DNA from: Desulfuromonadales bacterium
GTDB taxonomy: Bacteria > Desulfobacterota > Desulfuromonadia > Desulfuromonadales > Syntrophotaleaceae
Direction: 5' to 3'
Length of the DNA stretch: 60,682 nt
Assembly (NCBI GenBank): GCA_030154185.1
Contig: JASKKK010000011.1
Location: forward strand, 1 to 60,682
Translations under genes and position numbers: made by a program
Shown here: positions 42,712 to 50,776 of the stretch, in pieces
Layout: each line of letters opens with the position of its first letter
Position numbering within the stretch: position 1 is the first letter of the stretch
Notes under the pieces: generated by a model
What the model was told of the DNA's origin: nothing
Seen by the model: only the letters and a program-made list of their open reading frames with translations
Database searches by the model: none

Positions 42712-43497
42712 ATGATCAGGGCGTTATGGACATCGGCGACCGGAATGGAAGCCCAGCAGATCAACATGGATGTGATCGCTCACAACCTGGCCAATGTCAA
42801 CAGCGCCGGCTTCAAGAAAAGTCGCGCCGACTTCCAGGATATCCTCTACCAGACGGTCAAGGTGGCGGGTGCCGATGGCAGTTCCGGAGTCGAACAGCCG
42901 ACCAGTGTTCAGGTCGGGCTCGGATCGCGCGTCGCCTCCATCCAGAAAGTCTTCACCACCGGTGACTTCCAGCAAACCGGCAACGACCTCGATATCGCCA
43001 TCGAGGGAGAGGGGTTTTTCCAGATCACCATGCCCAACGGCGAGGCGGCCTATACCCGCGCCGGCGCCTTCAAAAAGGACGGTACCGGACGCCTGGTGAC
43101 TTCCGACGGCTATCCCCTGTCGCCGGAAATCATCATCCCCGAAAACGCCACCCAGGTATCCATCGGCAACTACGGCTCGGTAGAGGTTCTGCTCGACGGT
43201 GAAAACGCGCCGACCCAGGTCGGTACCATCAGCCTTACCCGCTTCAGCAATCCGGCCGGGCTCAATGCCATCGGCCACAACCTCTACACCGAAACGCCGA
43301 CCACCGGGGTACCGGTAACCGGCAACCCCGGCGAAGACGGTTTCGGCAGTCTCGCCCAAGGGTTTCTGGAAGGCTCCAACGTCAGCATCATGGAGGAGAT
43401 GGTCAACATGATCGCCGGTCAGCGTGCCTACGAAATCAACTCCAAGGCCATCAAGACCGCCGACGAAATGCTGCAGATGACCAACAACCTCGTGTAA
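42712..43497 (+). CDS. flgG: flagellar distal rod protein FlgG
   Basis: The 261-residue distal rod protein shows '[20 protein letters not shown]', '[20 protein letters not shown]' and the C-terminal '[20 protein letters not shown]' helix, all typical. I use the ATG at 42712 with AAAGGAG eight bases upstream; the frame is open 15 codons earlier without a site. Confidence 0.97.
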   Translation: MIRALWTSATGMEAQQINMDVIAHNLANVNSAGFKKSRADFQDILYQTVKVAGADGSSGVEQPTSVQVGLGSRVASIQKVFTTGDFQQTGNDLDIAIEGEGFFQITMPNGEAAYTRAGAFKKDGTGRLVTSDGYPLSPEIIIPENATQVSIGNYGSVEVLLDGENAPTQVGTISLTRFSNPAGLNAIGHNLYTETPTTGVPVTGNPGEDGFGSLAQGFLEGSNVSIMEEMVNMIAGQRAYEINSKAIKTADEMLQMTNNLV

Positions 43498-43509
43498 GGA
43501 ATACACCGC

Positions 43510-44232
43510 ATGACTGTCGTGCAAAGGACAACGTTTTTATTGTTTTTTTTCCTTTTCACCCTCGCATCGCACGGGTTTTGCGATCAACCCTCCGGTGTCA
43601 GGGTCGACCAGGAAAAAATCCGCAAGGTCCTGACCACATATCTGCAAAAGCAGCAGAAACGCTATCCCCAGGCCCGGATCCGCCTGCGCGAAATTCAGCG
43701 ACTCAAACCGTTTCAGGTTCCGGCCGGCCGCCTGCATTGGGAGATAACCCCGTCCAGCCCCCGACTGCTCGACAGTCGCCGCTTCAACTTGATCCTGCGG
43801 TCCGATGGCAGGGTGGTTAAGAACATGACCCTTTACGCCGATCTGGAAGCTCTGGCGCCGGTCGCCGTTGCCGCAGCCGATCTGCCACGCGGCACCATTC
43901 TCGGCCCCGAGGACCTGACCATGGTGACCATGGATCTTGCCAACCTGCGCAGCCCCTGCCTCGACGCCAGGGATATGCTCGGCAAGAAGTTGCGTCGCTC
44001 GATCCGCATGGGAACGGCTTTTTCCCGTTCCAGCCTGGAAACACCGCCATTGGTAAAACGCGGAGATATGGTCACCATCACAGCAAGCTTGGGAGCGTTG
44101 ATCGTAACCGCACGCGGTCAGGCCCGGGAGAACGGTACCGAAAACGAAACCATCCGGGTCAGAAACATCAGTTCCCGAAAAGAAATACTCTGCCGCGTAA
44201 CGGCGCCCTCCGCCGTGGAAGTGGAGCTATGA
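43510..44232 (+). CDS. flgA: P-ring assembly chaperone FlgA
   Basis: The 240-residue protein has a signal peptide (TTFLLFFFLFTLASHGFC) and a C-terminal SAF domain ('VAVAAADLPRGTILGPEDL', 'GDMVTITASLGALIVTARGQA'). FlgA helps FlgI assemble the P-ring in the periplasm. It follows flgG by 12 bases and precedes flgH and flgI, the partners of ring building. Confidence 0.92.
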   Translation: MTVVQRTTFLLFFFLFTLASHGFCDQPSGVRVDQEKIRKVLTTYLQKQQKRYPQARIRLREIQRLKPFQVPAGRLHWEITPSSPRLLDSRRFNLILRSDGRVVKNMTLYADLEALAPVAVAAADLPRGTILGPEDLTMVTMDLANLRSPCLDARDMLGKKLRRSIRMGTAFSRSSLETPPLVKRGDMVTITASLGALIVTARGQARENGTENETIRVRNISSRKEILCRVTAPSAVEVEL

Positions 44233-44233
44233 C

Positions 44234-44929
44234 ATGATCCTTTCTGCGCGCCTCTGGACGATCATGCCGGCTCTGCTGCTGATGGTCGGTTGTGCCGCCG
44301 GCCCCATGGCGGAACCGCAGCCTCACCAGACTCCCATCGCCGCACGCCGGGTACAACCCGAGCAACCCCAGACCCCCGGTTCCCTGTGGACCGAGGGACG
44401 CGGCAGTCTGTTCCGCGACAACAAGGCGCGGCATGTGGGCGATATCGTCACCGTCGCCATCTACGAGCAGGCCAGCGCCAGCAAGGAAGCCAGCACCGCC
44501 ACGGGGCGCTCGAGCAGCATGTCCGCCGGGATCACCAACTTCTTCGGCCTGGAGGGCAATATCGGCAAGCTTAACAATTTCATCGACCCTACCAGCCTGA
44601 TCAATACCGATTTTGAAAACGATTTCGACGGCTCCGGCAGCACCTCCCGCAAGGAGGACCTCGTCGCCACCCTTACCGCCCAGGTGATCGAGGAACTGCC
44701 CAACGGCAATCTGTGCATCGCCGGCGGCAAGACCGTGACCGTCAACAACGAGGACCAGATCATCCTTCTCGAAGGCATCATCCGGCCGTCGGACATCTCT
44801 TCGCAGAATATCGTCAACTCCAGACATATTCTGGACGCCAGGATCGCCTATACCGGCAAAGGCGTGATCAGCGACAAGCAACGCCCAGGCTGGATGACCC
44901 GGGTGCTCGACCATATCTGGCCGTTTTAA
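44234..44929 (+). CDS. flgH: flagellar L-ring lipoprotein FlgH
   Basis: The 231-residue protein has a lipoprotein signal with lipobox LMVGC, then 'GSLWTEGRGSLFRDNKARHVGDIVTV' (broken by G-S-L-F) and 'SGRGSVSR'-like 'GSGSTSRKEDLVATLTAQV', the FlgH pattern. It forms the outer-membrane L-ring, so the cell has an outer membrane. The gene follows flgA by one base. Confidence 0.96.
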   Translation: MILSARLWTIMPALLLMVGCAAGPMAEPQPHQTPIAARRVQPEQPQTPGSLWTEGRGSLFRDNKARHVGDIVTVAIYEQASASKEASTATGRSSSMSAGITNFFGLEGNIGKLNNFIDPTSLINTDFENDFDGSGSTSRKEDLVATLTAQVIEELPNGNLCIAGGKTVTVNNEDQIILLEGIIRPSDISSQNIVNSRHILDARIAYTGKGVISDKQRPGWMTRVLDHIWPF

Positions 44930-44942
44930 GGCTTTTTTAACC

Positions 44943-45031
44943 AGTGACTGGTGACTGATAATTCGTGATTAGTTACGGATAGCTGAAGTTTGGCATGTAG
45001 TGATTTTATCAATCACAAATCACCAATCACG
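44943..45031. repeat. heptad-period repeat array between flgH and flgI
   Basis: Seven-base units such as AGTGACT, GGTGACT, CGTGATT and AGTGATT run through the gap. They are followed by AATCACA, AATCACC and AATCACG, the complement of AGTGATT. The two halves can therefore pair. The period matches the arrays at 36090 and 46161. Confidence 0.65.
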
Positions 45032-45053
45032 GGGTTTATAAAGGATTCCGTTT

Positions 45054-46157
45054 ATGCTGCGACATTTCATCACCCTGTTCTGCCTCACCCTGATGCTGTG
45101 CACCGCTCTCTCACCTGCCAAAGCCACCCGCATCAAGGACATCGCCCGTCTGCAGGGAGTACGCAGCAACCAGTTGGTCGGCTACGGACTGGTCGTCGGT
45201 CTCAACGGCAGCGGTGACAGCGACAGCACCCGGTTCACCGTTCGTTCGCTGGTCAACATGATGGAGCGTCTCGGGGTCACCGTCGATGCCAACGACGTCA
45301 AGGTCGACAACGTTGCCGCCGTCATCGTTACGGCGGAACTGCCGCCTTTTTCCAAAACCGGATCGACCATCGACGTGCTGGTCTCCTCCATCGGTGACGC
45401 GGACAGTCTGGTGGGCGGCAGCCTGCTGATGACGCCCCTCAAGGGACCGGACGGTCAGGTCTATGCCGTGGCGCAGGGGCCGTTGGCCGTCGGTGGCCTG
45501 GCGTATGGCGGCAAAGCCGCCACGGTGCAGAAAAACCATCCTACGGTCGGACGGATCCCCGGCGGCGCCCTGGTGGAACGGGAGGTCCCTTACCGACTCG
45601 ATACCGGGGCGGAGCTCCACTACCAGTTGTCCAGCCCCGATTTCACCACCGTCACCCGCATGGCCGACGCCATCAACGCCCATTTCGGAAAACCTCTGGC
45701 CAGAGCCGAAGACAGCGGCAGCCTGCGAGTTTCCATCCCTGAAGGGCAACGCCGGCAACCGGTAAATTTCATCGCCAGTCTCGAAAGCATCAACATACGC
45801 CCGGACAGCATGGCGCGGATCGTGGTCAACGAAAAAACCGGCACCATCGTCATGGGCGAAGAGGTGCGCATCGCGACGGTGGCCGTTTCCCACGGCAACC
45901 TCAATCTCGTCATCAGCGAACAGGACCAGGTATCCCAGCCCCTGCCCTTTTCCGAAGGCGAAACCACGGTCGTACCCGACACCACCATCGAAGCTTCCGA
46001 AGAAAACGGAAACCTGATTGTCATGGAAATGGGCGTCAGCATCGGCGACGTCGCCCGGGCTCTCAATGCCATCGGCGCCACTCCCCGCGACCTCATCGCC
46101 ATTTTCCAGGCCATCAAGGCCGCCGGCGCACTGCACGCGGAACTGGTTGTTTTGTAA
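45054..46157 (+). CDS. flgI: flagellar P-ring protein FlgI
   Basis: The 367-residue protein has a signal peptide (ITLFCLTLMLCTALSPAKA), then the family start 'TRIKDIARLQGVRSNQLVGYGLVVGLNGSGD' (broken by V-R-S) and 'MTPLKGPDGQVYAVAQGPL'. It forms the P-ring at the peptidoglycan. It is flanked by heptad-period repeats on both sides. Confidence 0.97.
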   Translation: MLRHFITLFCLTLMLCTALSPAKATRIKDIARLQGVRSNQLVGYGLVVGLNGSGDSDSTRFTVRSLVNMMERLGVTVDANDVKVDNVAAVIVTAELPPFSKTGSTIDVLVSSIGDADSLVGGSLLMTPLKGPDGQVYAVAQGPLAVGGLAYGGKAATVQKNHPTVGRIPGGALVEREVPYRLDTGAELHYQLSSPDFTTVTRMADAINAHFGKPLARAEDSGSLRVSIPEGQRRQPVNFIASLESINIRPDSMARIVVNEKTGTIVMGEEVRIATVAVSHGNLNLVISEQDQVSQPLPFSEGETTVVPDTTIEASEENGNLIVMEMGVSIGDVARALNAIGATPRDLIAIFQAIKAAGALHAELVVL

Positions 46158-46160
46158 AAG

Positions 46161-46321
46161 TGTCATTTGTCACTGGTGACTGGTGACTGGTGACTACGCA
46201 TATCCGGCACCGGTTCCCTTGTCAAAAAAACGATTTTCGCGTCCCGCATCCCGCAAACCGCGTCCCCCAGGCCTTTCACCTTTGCCCCTTGGCCTCGAAC
46301 CTTTTCCCTAAACCTTTCCCC
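46161..46321. repeat. heptad-period repeat arrays between flgI and flgJ
   Basis: Two arrays share a seven-base period. The first (46161-46195) is TGTCATT, TGTCACT and three exact GGTGACT units. The second (46238-46321) is C-rich: CGCGTCC, CGCATCC, CGCAAAC, CGCGTCC, CCCAGGC, CTTTCAC, CTTTGCC, CCTTGGC, CTCGAAC, CTTTTCC, CTAAACC, TTTCCCC. The rest of this gap holds no gene. Confidence 0.7.
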
Positions 46322-46392
46322 ACTTCATGCCGAAAAGATAACAAGACACGGAGATCCCCTCCGCATTCGAGATCTTTTTCGGAGTCAAAAAC

Positions 46393-46719
46393 ATGTCGGA
46401 CATCATAAACCCTGCCGTTACCCTGCTCGCATCCGGAAACCAGGTGCGCAACCTGCCTTCGGACAAGAGCGACAAAGCGGCCAACCTGCGCAAAAGCTGC
46501 CAGGACTTTGAGGCTATCATGCTAAAAAGCATGCTCAAGGAAATGCGTTCCACGATTCCGAAAGACGGGTTGCTCAATGAAGGCAACGACCAGGAAATGT
46601 TTCGAGACCTGATGGACCAGGAAGTGGCGGTTCAGATATCGCGCACCCAGGGCATCGGTATTGCCGAAAGCTTATACCGACAACTGTCCAAAAACCTCCT
46701 GGCTGCATCAGAAAAATAA
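46393..46719 (+). CDS. flgJ: FlgJ-type rod-binding protein without muramidase domain
   Basis: The 108-residue protein is the rod-binding domain of FlgJ alone, with 'SCQDFEAIMLKSMLKEMRSTIP' and 'MFRDLMDQEVAVQISRTQGIGIAESLY'. It lacks the C-terminal glycoside hydrolase found in enteric FlgJ, as is common outside gamma-proteobacteria; a separate lytic transglycosylase must open the wall. The ATG at 46393 is preceded by a GGAG at 46381. Confidence 0.88.
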   Translation: MSDIINPAVTLLASGNQVRNLPSDKSDKAANLRKSCQDFEAIMLKSMLKEMRSTIPKDGLLNEGNDQEMFRDLMDQEVAVQISRTQGIGIAESLYRQLSKNLLAASEK

Positions 46720-46764
46720 TTTGTCGAAAAAACAACAGGCTTTGTCATTTTTTGTAAAAAAACC

Positions 46765-46792
46765 TAAAGTAACTGCTCAAGCCTGCCGATAA
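46765..46792 (+). promoter_or_regulatory. sigma-28 promoter for the flgM operon
   Basis: TAAAGTAA (46765-46772) and a perfect GCCGATAA (46785-46792) are separated by 12 bases, one more than the enteric consensus. It lies about 120 bases before flgM, so FliA should drive flgM through fliW or beyond. Confidence 0.82.
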
Positions 46793-46914
46793 GGGAAATA
46801 GAAGACCTATTTTCGGTGTCTTGCCAGCCTCTTTTTTTCACCAGAGCCCCTTTCAGGCCGGGTCGATGTTGCGTCATCGGCTTCGAGAAACAGGCTAACA
46901 GGGAAGGTAAAGTC

Positions 46915-47214
46915 ATGAGCATAAAAATCAACGGTAACGGCTTCAACAACATCGGCCCCATCGACCGGGTCAAAAAAAACGACAAGGCCCAGAAAAACGA
47001 TAAAGCCAATCAGGGCGGCATCGACCGGGTGCAGTTCTCCTCGGTCATTTCCCAAACCATGCGGGCCAGGGAAGCTTCCGCCGCATCCGAAACGAATCGC
47101 GCGGAAAAGTTGCAGTCGCTGAAGGAACAGATCGCCGACGGAAGCTATCGTCCCGATTCCACGAAGGTAGCGACCAGCCTGCTTAAATTCCTGGCGGAAA
47201 ACAAGGGCGAATAA
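46915..47214 (+). CDS. flgM: anti-sigma-28 factor FlgM
   Basis: The 99-residue protein starts MSIKINGNGFNNIGPIDRVK, the FlgM type, with a disordered charged N-half and a helical C-half ('RAEKLQSLKEQIADGSYRPD', 'VATSLLKFLAE'). FlgM holds FliA inactive until it is exported through the finished hook. I use the ATG at 46915 with GGAAGG upstream; the frame is open 33 codons earlier without a site. Its stop overlaps flgN in TAATG. Confidence 0.9.
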   Translation: MSIKINGNGFNNIGPIDRVKKNDKAQKNDKANQGGIDRVQFSSVISQTMRAREASAASETNRAEKLQSLKEQIADGSYRPDSTKVATSLLKFLAENKGE

Positions 47215-47570
47215 TGCACGGGAACCTTACCGAACAACTGCATCGACTCCACGACCTGATTCTTCAGGAACGTGAACATGCCAAAGCCCTGCGCATCGAA
47301 CAGATGCTTGCCACGGTGCAGGAAAAAGAGCAGCTGCTCGCCGGTATCGACCTGCAGAAGGGAAGTCTGGACGACCCGAAGGTGCAGGAACTGGCCGAAA
47401 CCGTCCGCGAGGAAAACCGCCGCAATGCCTACCTGTTCTGGGCTGCGCTGCGCTGGGTGAGAGACCTGATGGGCTTTTTCGGGCAACAGACATCGAACAC
47501 CCTCTACGGTGCCGGTGCCGCCCCCCGCAAAGTGAATCACGGCGGGACCCTGCTCTCGGGAAGGATCTGA
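47214..47570 (+). CDS. flgN: flagellar chaperone FlgN
   Basis: The 118-residue helical protein fits FlgN, the export chaperone of FlgK and FlgL: a long helix 'LTEQLHRLHDLILQEREHAK', 'IEQMLATVQEKEQLLAGI', and a C-terminal LLSGRI ending common in this family. It lies between flgM and flgK, its client. Confidence 0.85.
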   Translation: MHGNLTEQLHRLHDLILQEREHAKALRIEQMLATVQEKEQLLAGIDLQKGSLDDPKVQELAETVREENRRNAYLFWAALRWVRDLMGFFGQQTSNTLYGAGAAPRKVNHGGTLLSGRI

Positions 47571-47571
47571 C

Positions 47572-48972
47572 ATGAGCGGCCTCTCCGACGCCCTTAACCT
47601 CGGGAAGACCAGCCTTTCCACGCATCAGACCCTGATCGACGTCACGGGCAACAACATCGCCAACGTCAACACGGACGGGTACTCCCGGCAGAACGTCGAC
47701 TTAAGCACGGTCCCCGCCCTGAACTTTCGCGGGTTCCAGATCGGGCGCGGCGTGACGGCCAGCAACATCCAGCGGGCCGAAGACACCTTTCTCAGCCGGC
47801 AGATCCTCGACAAGAATGCCGCCCTTGGCGAACAGTCGGCACAAGCTACGCCGCTGGCGGAACTGGAAACCATCTTCAACCTCGGCGACGGCAACCTCAC
47901 ATCCAAAATCGATCAGTTTTTCGACAGTTGGGAACAGTTGTCCGTCACTCCCGACGGCACCGTCGAACGCGATACCGTATTACAGTACGGCACGCTCCTT
48001 ACCGACAGCTTTCATAACATATCGCAGGATCTGGCCGACCTGTCCCAACAGGTGGATGATGCCCTGACCTCCAAAATCGGCGACATCAATCAAAAACTTC
48101 AGCAGATCGTGGAATATAACGAACGCATCGCCACGGTGGAGAGTACCGGAATCAGCGACAACGCCTCCAGGGATGCGCGCGACAGCCTGCTGCAGGATTT
48201 ATCCTACAGCCTTGGCATTCAGTACTATGAAAACCAGGACGGACGCGTCAATGTGCAGCTGTCCACCGGCCTGCCGCTGGTAAGCGACAAACAGGCCTTC
48301 TCCCTTGAGGCGATTCCGACCACTTCCGGATCGAAGCTTCAACTCGACCTTGGGACCGCGACCCGGGTCGTCGACAACCAGAGCCTCAATGGAGAGTTCA
48401 AAGGACTGGTCTCCTTGCGCGATGAATTCCTTCCCAAGGTCCGTGACGACCTCGACAAGCTGGCTTACAGCCTGGCCACGGAAGTCAACGCCCTGCATGC
48501 CGGCGGCACCGGCCTGGACGGCTCCACCGGTAAGGCTTTTTTCAGCACGGCCCCGTCGAGCGATCCTTCGGCCTCGCCCTGGAGCGGGGCTTCGGCAAGC
48601 ATTGAAGTGGCGTTGACCGACGGCAATCAGCTGGCCGCTGGACAATCCGCCGCCAGTGGAGATAACCGTAACGCCCTGCTCATGGCTGCCCTCGGCAGCA
48701 GCGAGGTCATAGACGGCACCGACAGCTTCGGATCCTTTTACGGCAAAATGACATCCTACATCGGCATCGAGAGTTCCCAGAACCAGCTCTCGGTATCGGG
48801 ACTCGAGGATTCCATGGTGCAACTTGAGAACCTGCTCGATGCCAAGGTCGGGGTGTCGCTGGAAGAAGAGATGATCAACCTGATCCAATATCAGCGAGGC
48901 TTCGAAGCCTCTGCCAAACTTCTGACAACCGTCGATGAAATGATGGATACCGTCTTATCGATCAAACGATAG
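47572..48972 (+). CDS. flgK: flagellar hook-filament junction protein FlgK
   Basis: The 466-residue protein has the N-terminal 'LSTHQTLIDVTGNNIANVNT' and 'DGYSRQNV' motifs, and the C-terminal 'LEEEMINLIQYQRGFEASAK' and 'LLTTVDEMMDTVLSIKR' helices. It is the first junction protein between hook and filament. It starts one base after the flgN stop. Confidence 0.97.
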   Translation: MSGLSDALNLGKTSLSTHQTLIDVTGNNIANVNTDGYSRQNVDLSTVPALNFRGFQIGRGVTASNIQRAEDTFLSRQILDKNAALGEQSAQATPLAELETIFNLGDGNLTSKIDQFFDSWEQLSVTPDGTVERDTVLQYGTLLTDSFHNISQDLADLSQQVDDALTSKIGDINQKLQQIVEYNERIATVESTGISDNASRDARDSLLQDLSYSLGIQYYENQDGRVNVQLSTGLPLVSDKQAFSLEAIPTTSGSKLQLDLGTATRVVDNQSLNGEFKGLVSLRDEFLPKVRDDLDKLAYSLATEVNALHAGGTGLDGSTGKAFFSTAPSSDPSASPWSGASASIEVALTDGNQLAAGQSAASGDNRNALLMAALGSSEVIDGTDSFGSFYGKMTSYIGIESSQNQLSVSGLEDSMVQLENLLDAKVGVSLEEEMINLIQYQRGFEASAKLLTTVDEMMDTVLSIKR

Positions 48973-49056
48973 CGATAGTGAATTCAGCGGGATTTGACTG
49001 CGAGGCCCGTTGGCGGCAACGTTGAACCCCGAACCGCACTCTCGACGAGGCAGACG

Positions 49057-49947
49057 ATGAAAACCACCTTGACCGCGACATACAGAACCCTCCAGTCCCA
49101 GGTCGGACGTGCAAGCGCCAGGATGCAGCAATCCCTGGAAACGGCCGCCAGCGGGGTCCGTCTCAACAAACCTTCCGACGACCCGTCCGCGGCAGCCTCC
49201 GTCATATCCACCGAAAGTCAGATCCGCGATTCGGAACGCTTCCAGAGTACGATATCCACCGCCGCGAGCCAGCTTGACAACCTCGATTCGGTTCTGGACG
49301 AGGTGGAAAACCTCATGGTGGAAGCCAAGGAACTCGTTCTGGCGGCAGGCAACGGCTCCCTTGGAGAAGCGGATTTCGAGGCCTACAGCCAGCAGATGAA
49401 GATGCTCAAGGAAGACGCCTATGCCCTGGCCAACACCCAGATCGAAGGCAAATACCTGTTTTCCGGTTACGAGTTCAACGCCACCCCCTTTCCCGACACC
49501 GAGGATCCGAGCCTCTATCAGGGCGACGATAATCACGTGGAACTGCAGATAGGTCCGGGTCAGAAAGTCGTCACCAATGTGACCGGCGCCGAACTGTTTC
49601 AGGGCCAGGGCGGCGGCATCAACATCCTCGGCCTGCTCGGCGACCTGGAACAGAATCTCGGTTCCATGGATATGGAACAGGCCCTTTCCCGCCTGGACGA
49701 TCTGGAGGTCGGGGCGGATCAGGTTCGTGGGTATCGCAGCAAAATGGGCACCTCGGCGGTGCGGATCGAAGAAGCCGGGGTCCGCATGCAGGAATTCACC
49801 GACAGTATGGAAACCAAGCTTTCCTCCATTCGGGATGCCGACATTGTCGAGGCGTACTCCGATCTGGCCCAGCAGGAACAGGCTTTGCAGGCAGCACTGA
49901 ACGTGACTGCAAAAATCAGCCAGCTATCCATTCTCGATTATTTCTGA
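49057..49947 (+). CDS. flgL: flagellar hook-filament junction protein FlgL
   Basis: The 296-residue flagellin-like protein has 'METAASGVRLNKPSDDP'-type sequence (LETAASGVRLNKPSDDPSAA), 'NTQIEGKYLFSGYEFNATPF' and a C-terminal 'DIVEAYSDLAQQEQALQAAL' helix. It is the second junction protein. The ATG at 49057 has GACGAGG upstream; the frame is open 21 codons earlier without support. Confidence 0.95.
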   Translation: MKTTLTATYRTLQSQVGRASARMQQSLETAASGVRLNKPSDDPSAAASVISTESQIRDSERFQSTISTAASQLDNLDSVLDEVENLMVEAKELVLAAGNGSLGEADFEAYSQQMKMLKEDAYALANTQIEGKYLFSGYEFNATPFPDTEDPSLYQGDDNHVELQIGPGQKVVTNVTGAELFQGQGGGINILGLLGDLEQNLGSMDMEQALSRLDDLEVGADQVRGYRSKMGTSAVRIEEAGVRMQEFTDSMETKLSSIRDADIVEAYSDLAQQEQALQAALNVTAKISQLSILDYF

Positions 49948-49991
49948 TGAATTCGCAGCCACCATGAAAAAAACAACCTGCCAAATCGTCG

Positions 49992-50060
49992 CGGGCGAGA
50001 CCTGAGCCCGTCGCTTCACATTCACGACCCTTGGAGAAGGGTCCAGCGCAGCCAGGGAGG
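49992..50060 (+). promoter_or_regulatory. csrA leader with CsrA-type hairpin
   Basis: The leader has two hairpins. The second is GACCCTT-GGAG-AAGGGTC (50026-50043), with GGA exposed in a four-base loop, the arrangement CsrA prefers. The csrA Shine-Dalgarno region contains a second site, AGGGA (50054-50058), about 20 bases on. The first hairpin is CGGGC/GCCCG at 49992-50010. This suggests autoregulation. Confidence 0.6.
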
Positions 50061-50065
50061 GCGAC

Positions 50066-50305
50066 ATGCTGGTTCTGACCAGAAAACCCGGTGAAGGCAT
50101 TGTCATCGGGGACGACATCAAAATCACCTTTATAGAAACCAAGGGAGCCGGCATCCGCATCGGTATCGAAGCTCCCGCCGATAAAAAAATCTACCGCCAG
50201 GAAATCTACGATCGCATCTGCCTTGAAAACAGGGAGGCCAGCCAGTGGAACCTTGCCGATCTCGATATGTTGACTTCAGCCATGGTGAAGAAGGAGTCGC
50301 TATGA
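50066..50305 (+). CDS. csrA: translational regulator CsrA
   Basis: The 79-residue protein starts MLVLTRKPGEGIVIGDDI and has IRIGIEAP and the following YRQEIYDRI stretch, so the RNA-binding strand and groove are intact. CsrA binds GGA motifs in leaders and blocks ribosome binding. It is slightly longer than enteric CsrA (61), as in FliW-containing bacteria. Its stop overlaps the fliW start. Its own leader and that of fliC hold GGA hairpins. Confidence 0.97.
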   Translation: MLVLTRKPGEGIVIGDDIKITFIETKGAGIRIGIEAPADKKIYRQEIYDRICLENREASQWNLADLDMLTSAMVKKESL

Positions 50306-50724
50306 AAAAAACCATCATGACACGCTTTGGCGAGGTCGAATTCGATCCGAACGATACGGTCCGATTCGTTGAAGGACTGGTCGGTTTCGAAAACCTGCGC
50401 GACTTCATTGTCATGCCCAACAAGAAAAACGGACCGCTATTCTGGATCCAGAGCGTGGAGGACCCCGAGATCGCATTCGTGCTGACCGATCCGACCAACT
50501 TTTTCCTGGACTACAAGGTGATCCCCAATGATCGCGAGCGGAGCAAGCTCGGCATCGAAAAGGATGACGAATGCCACGCCCTAGCCGTTGTAACGGTCCC
50601 TGCCGATCGCAAGGTAACCCTGAACCTCATGGCACCCATTCTGTTCGCCCCGGCCACCAACCGTGCCATTCAGGTCGTACTGGAAAACAGCCAGTACAAA
50701 ACCCGGCATCCGTTGTCGGCATAA
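50302..50724 (+). CDS. fliW: flagellar assembly factor FliW
   Basis: The 140-residue protein shows 'TRFGEVEFDPNDTVRFVEGL', 'GFENLRDFIV' and 'LNLMAPILFAPATNRAIQVV', the FliW family pattern. FliW binds both flagellin and CsrA; free flagellin releases FliW's hold on CsrA, which then represses flagellin translation. The ATG at 50302 overlaps the csrA stop in ATGA, so the two are made together. Confidence 0.95.
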   Translation: MKKTIMTRFGEVEFDPNDTVRFVEGLVGFENLRDFIVMPNKKNGPLFWIQSVEDPEIAFVLTDPTNFFLDYKVIPNDRERSKLGIEKDDECHALAVVTVPADRKVTLNLMAPILFAPATNRAIQVVLENSQYKTRHPLSA

Positions 50725-50776
50725 AAAGAATGCAAAAGACACCTGGTTTCGCCAAACCTAAACCCGGGAGCATATC

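Noticed and set aside
46161-46321. Possible CRISPR array
   Set aside because: The period is seven bases with no spacers and no cas genes, so these are short tandem repeats.
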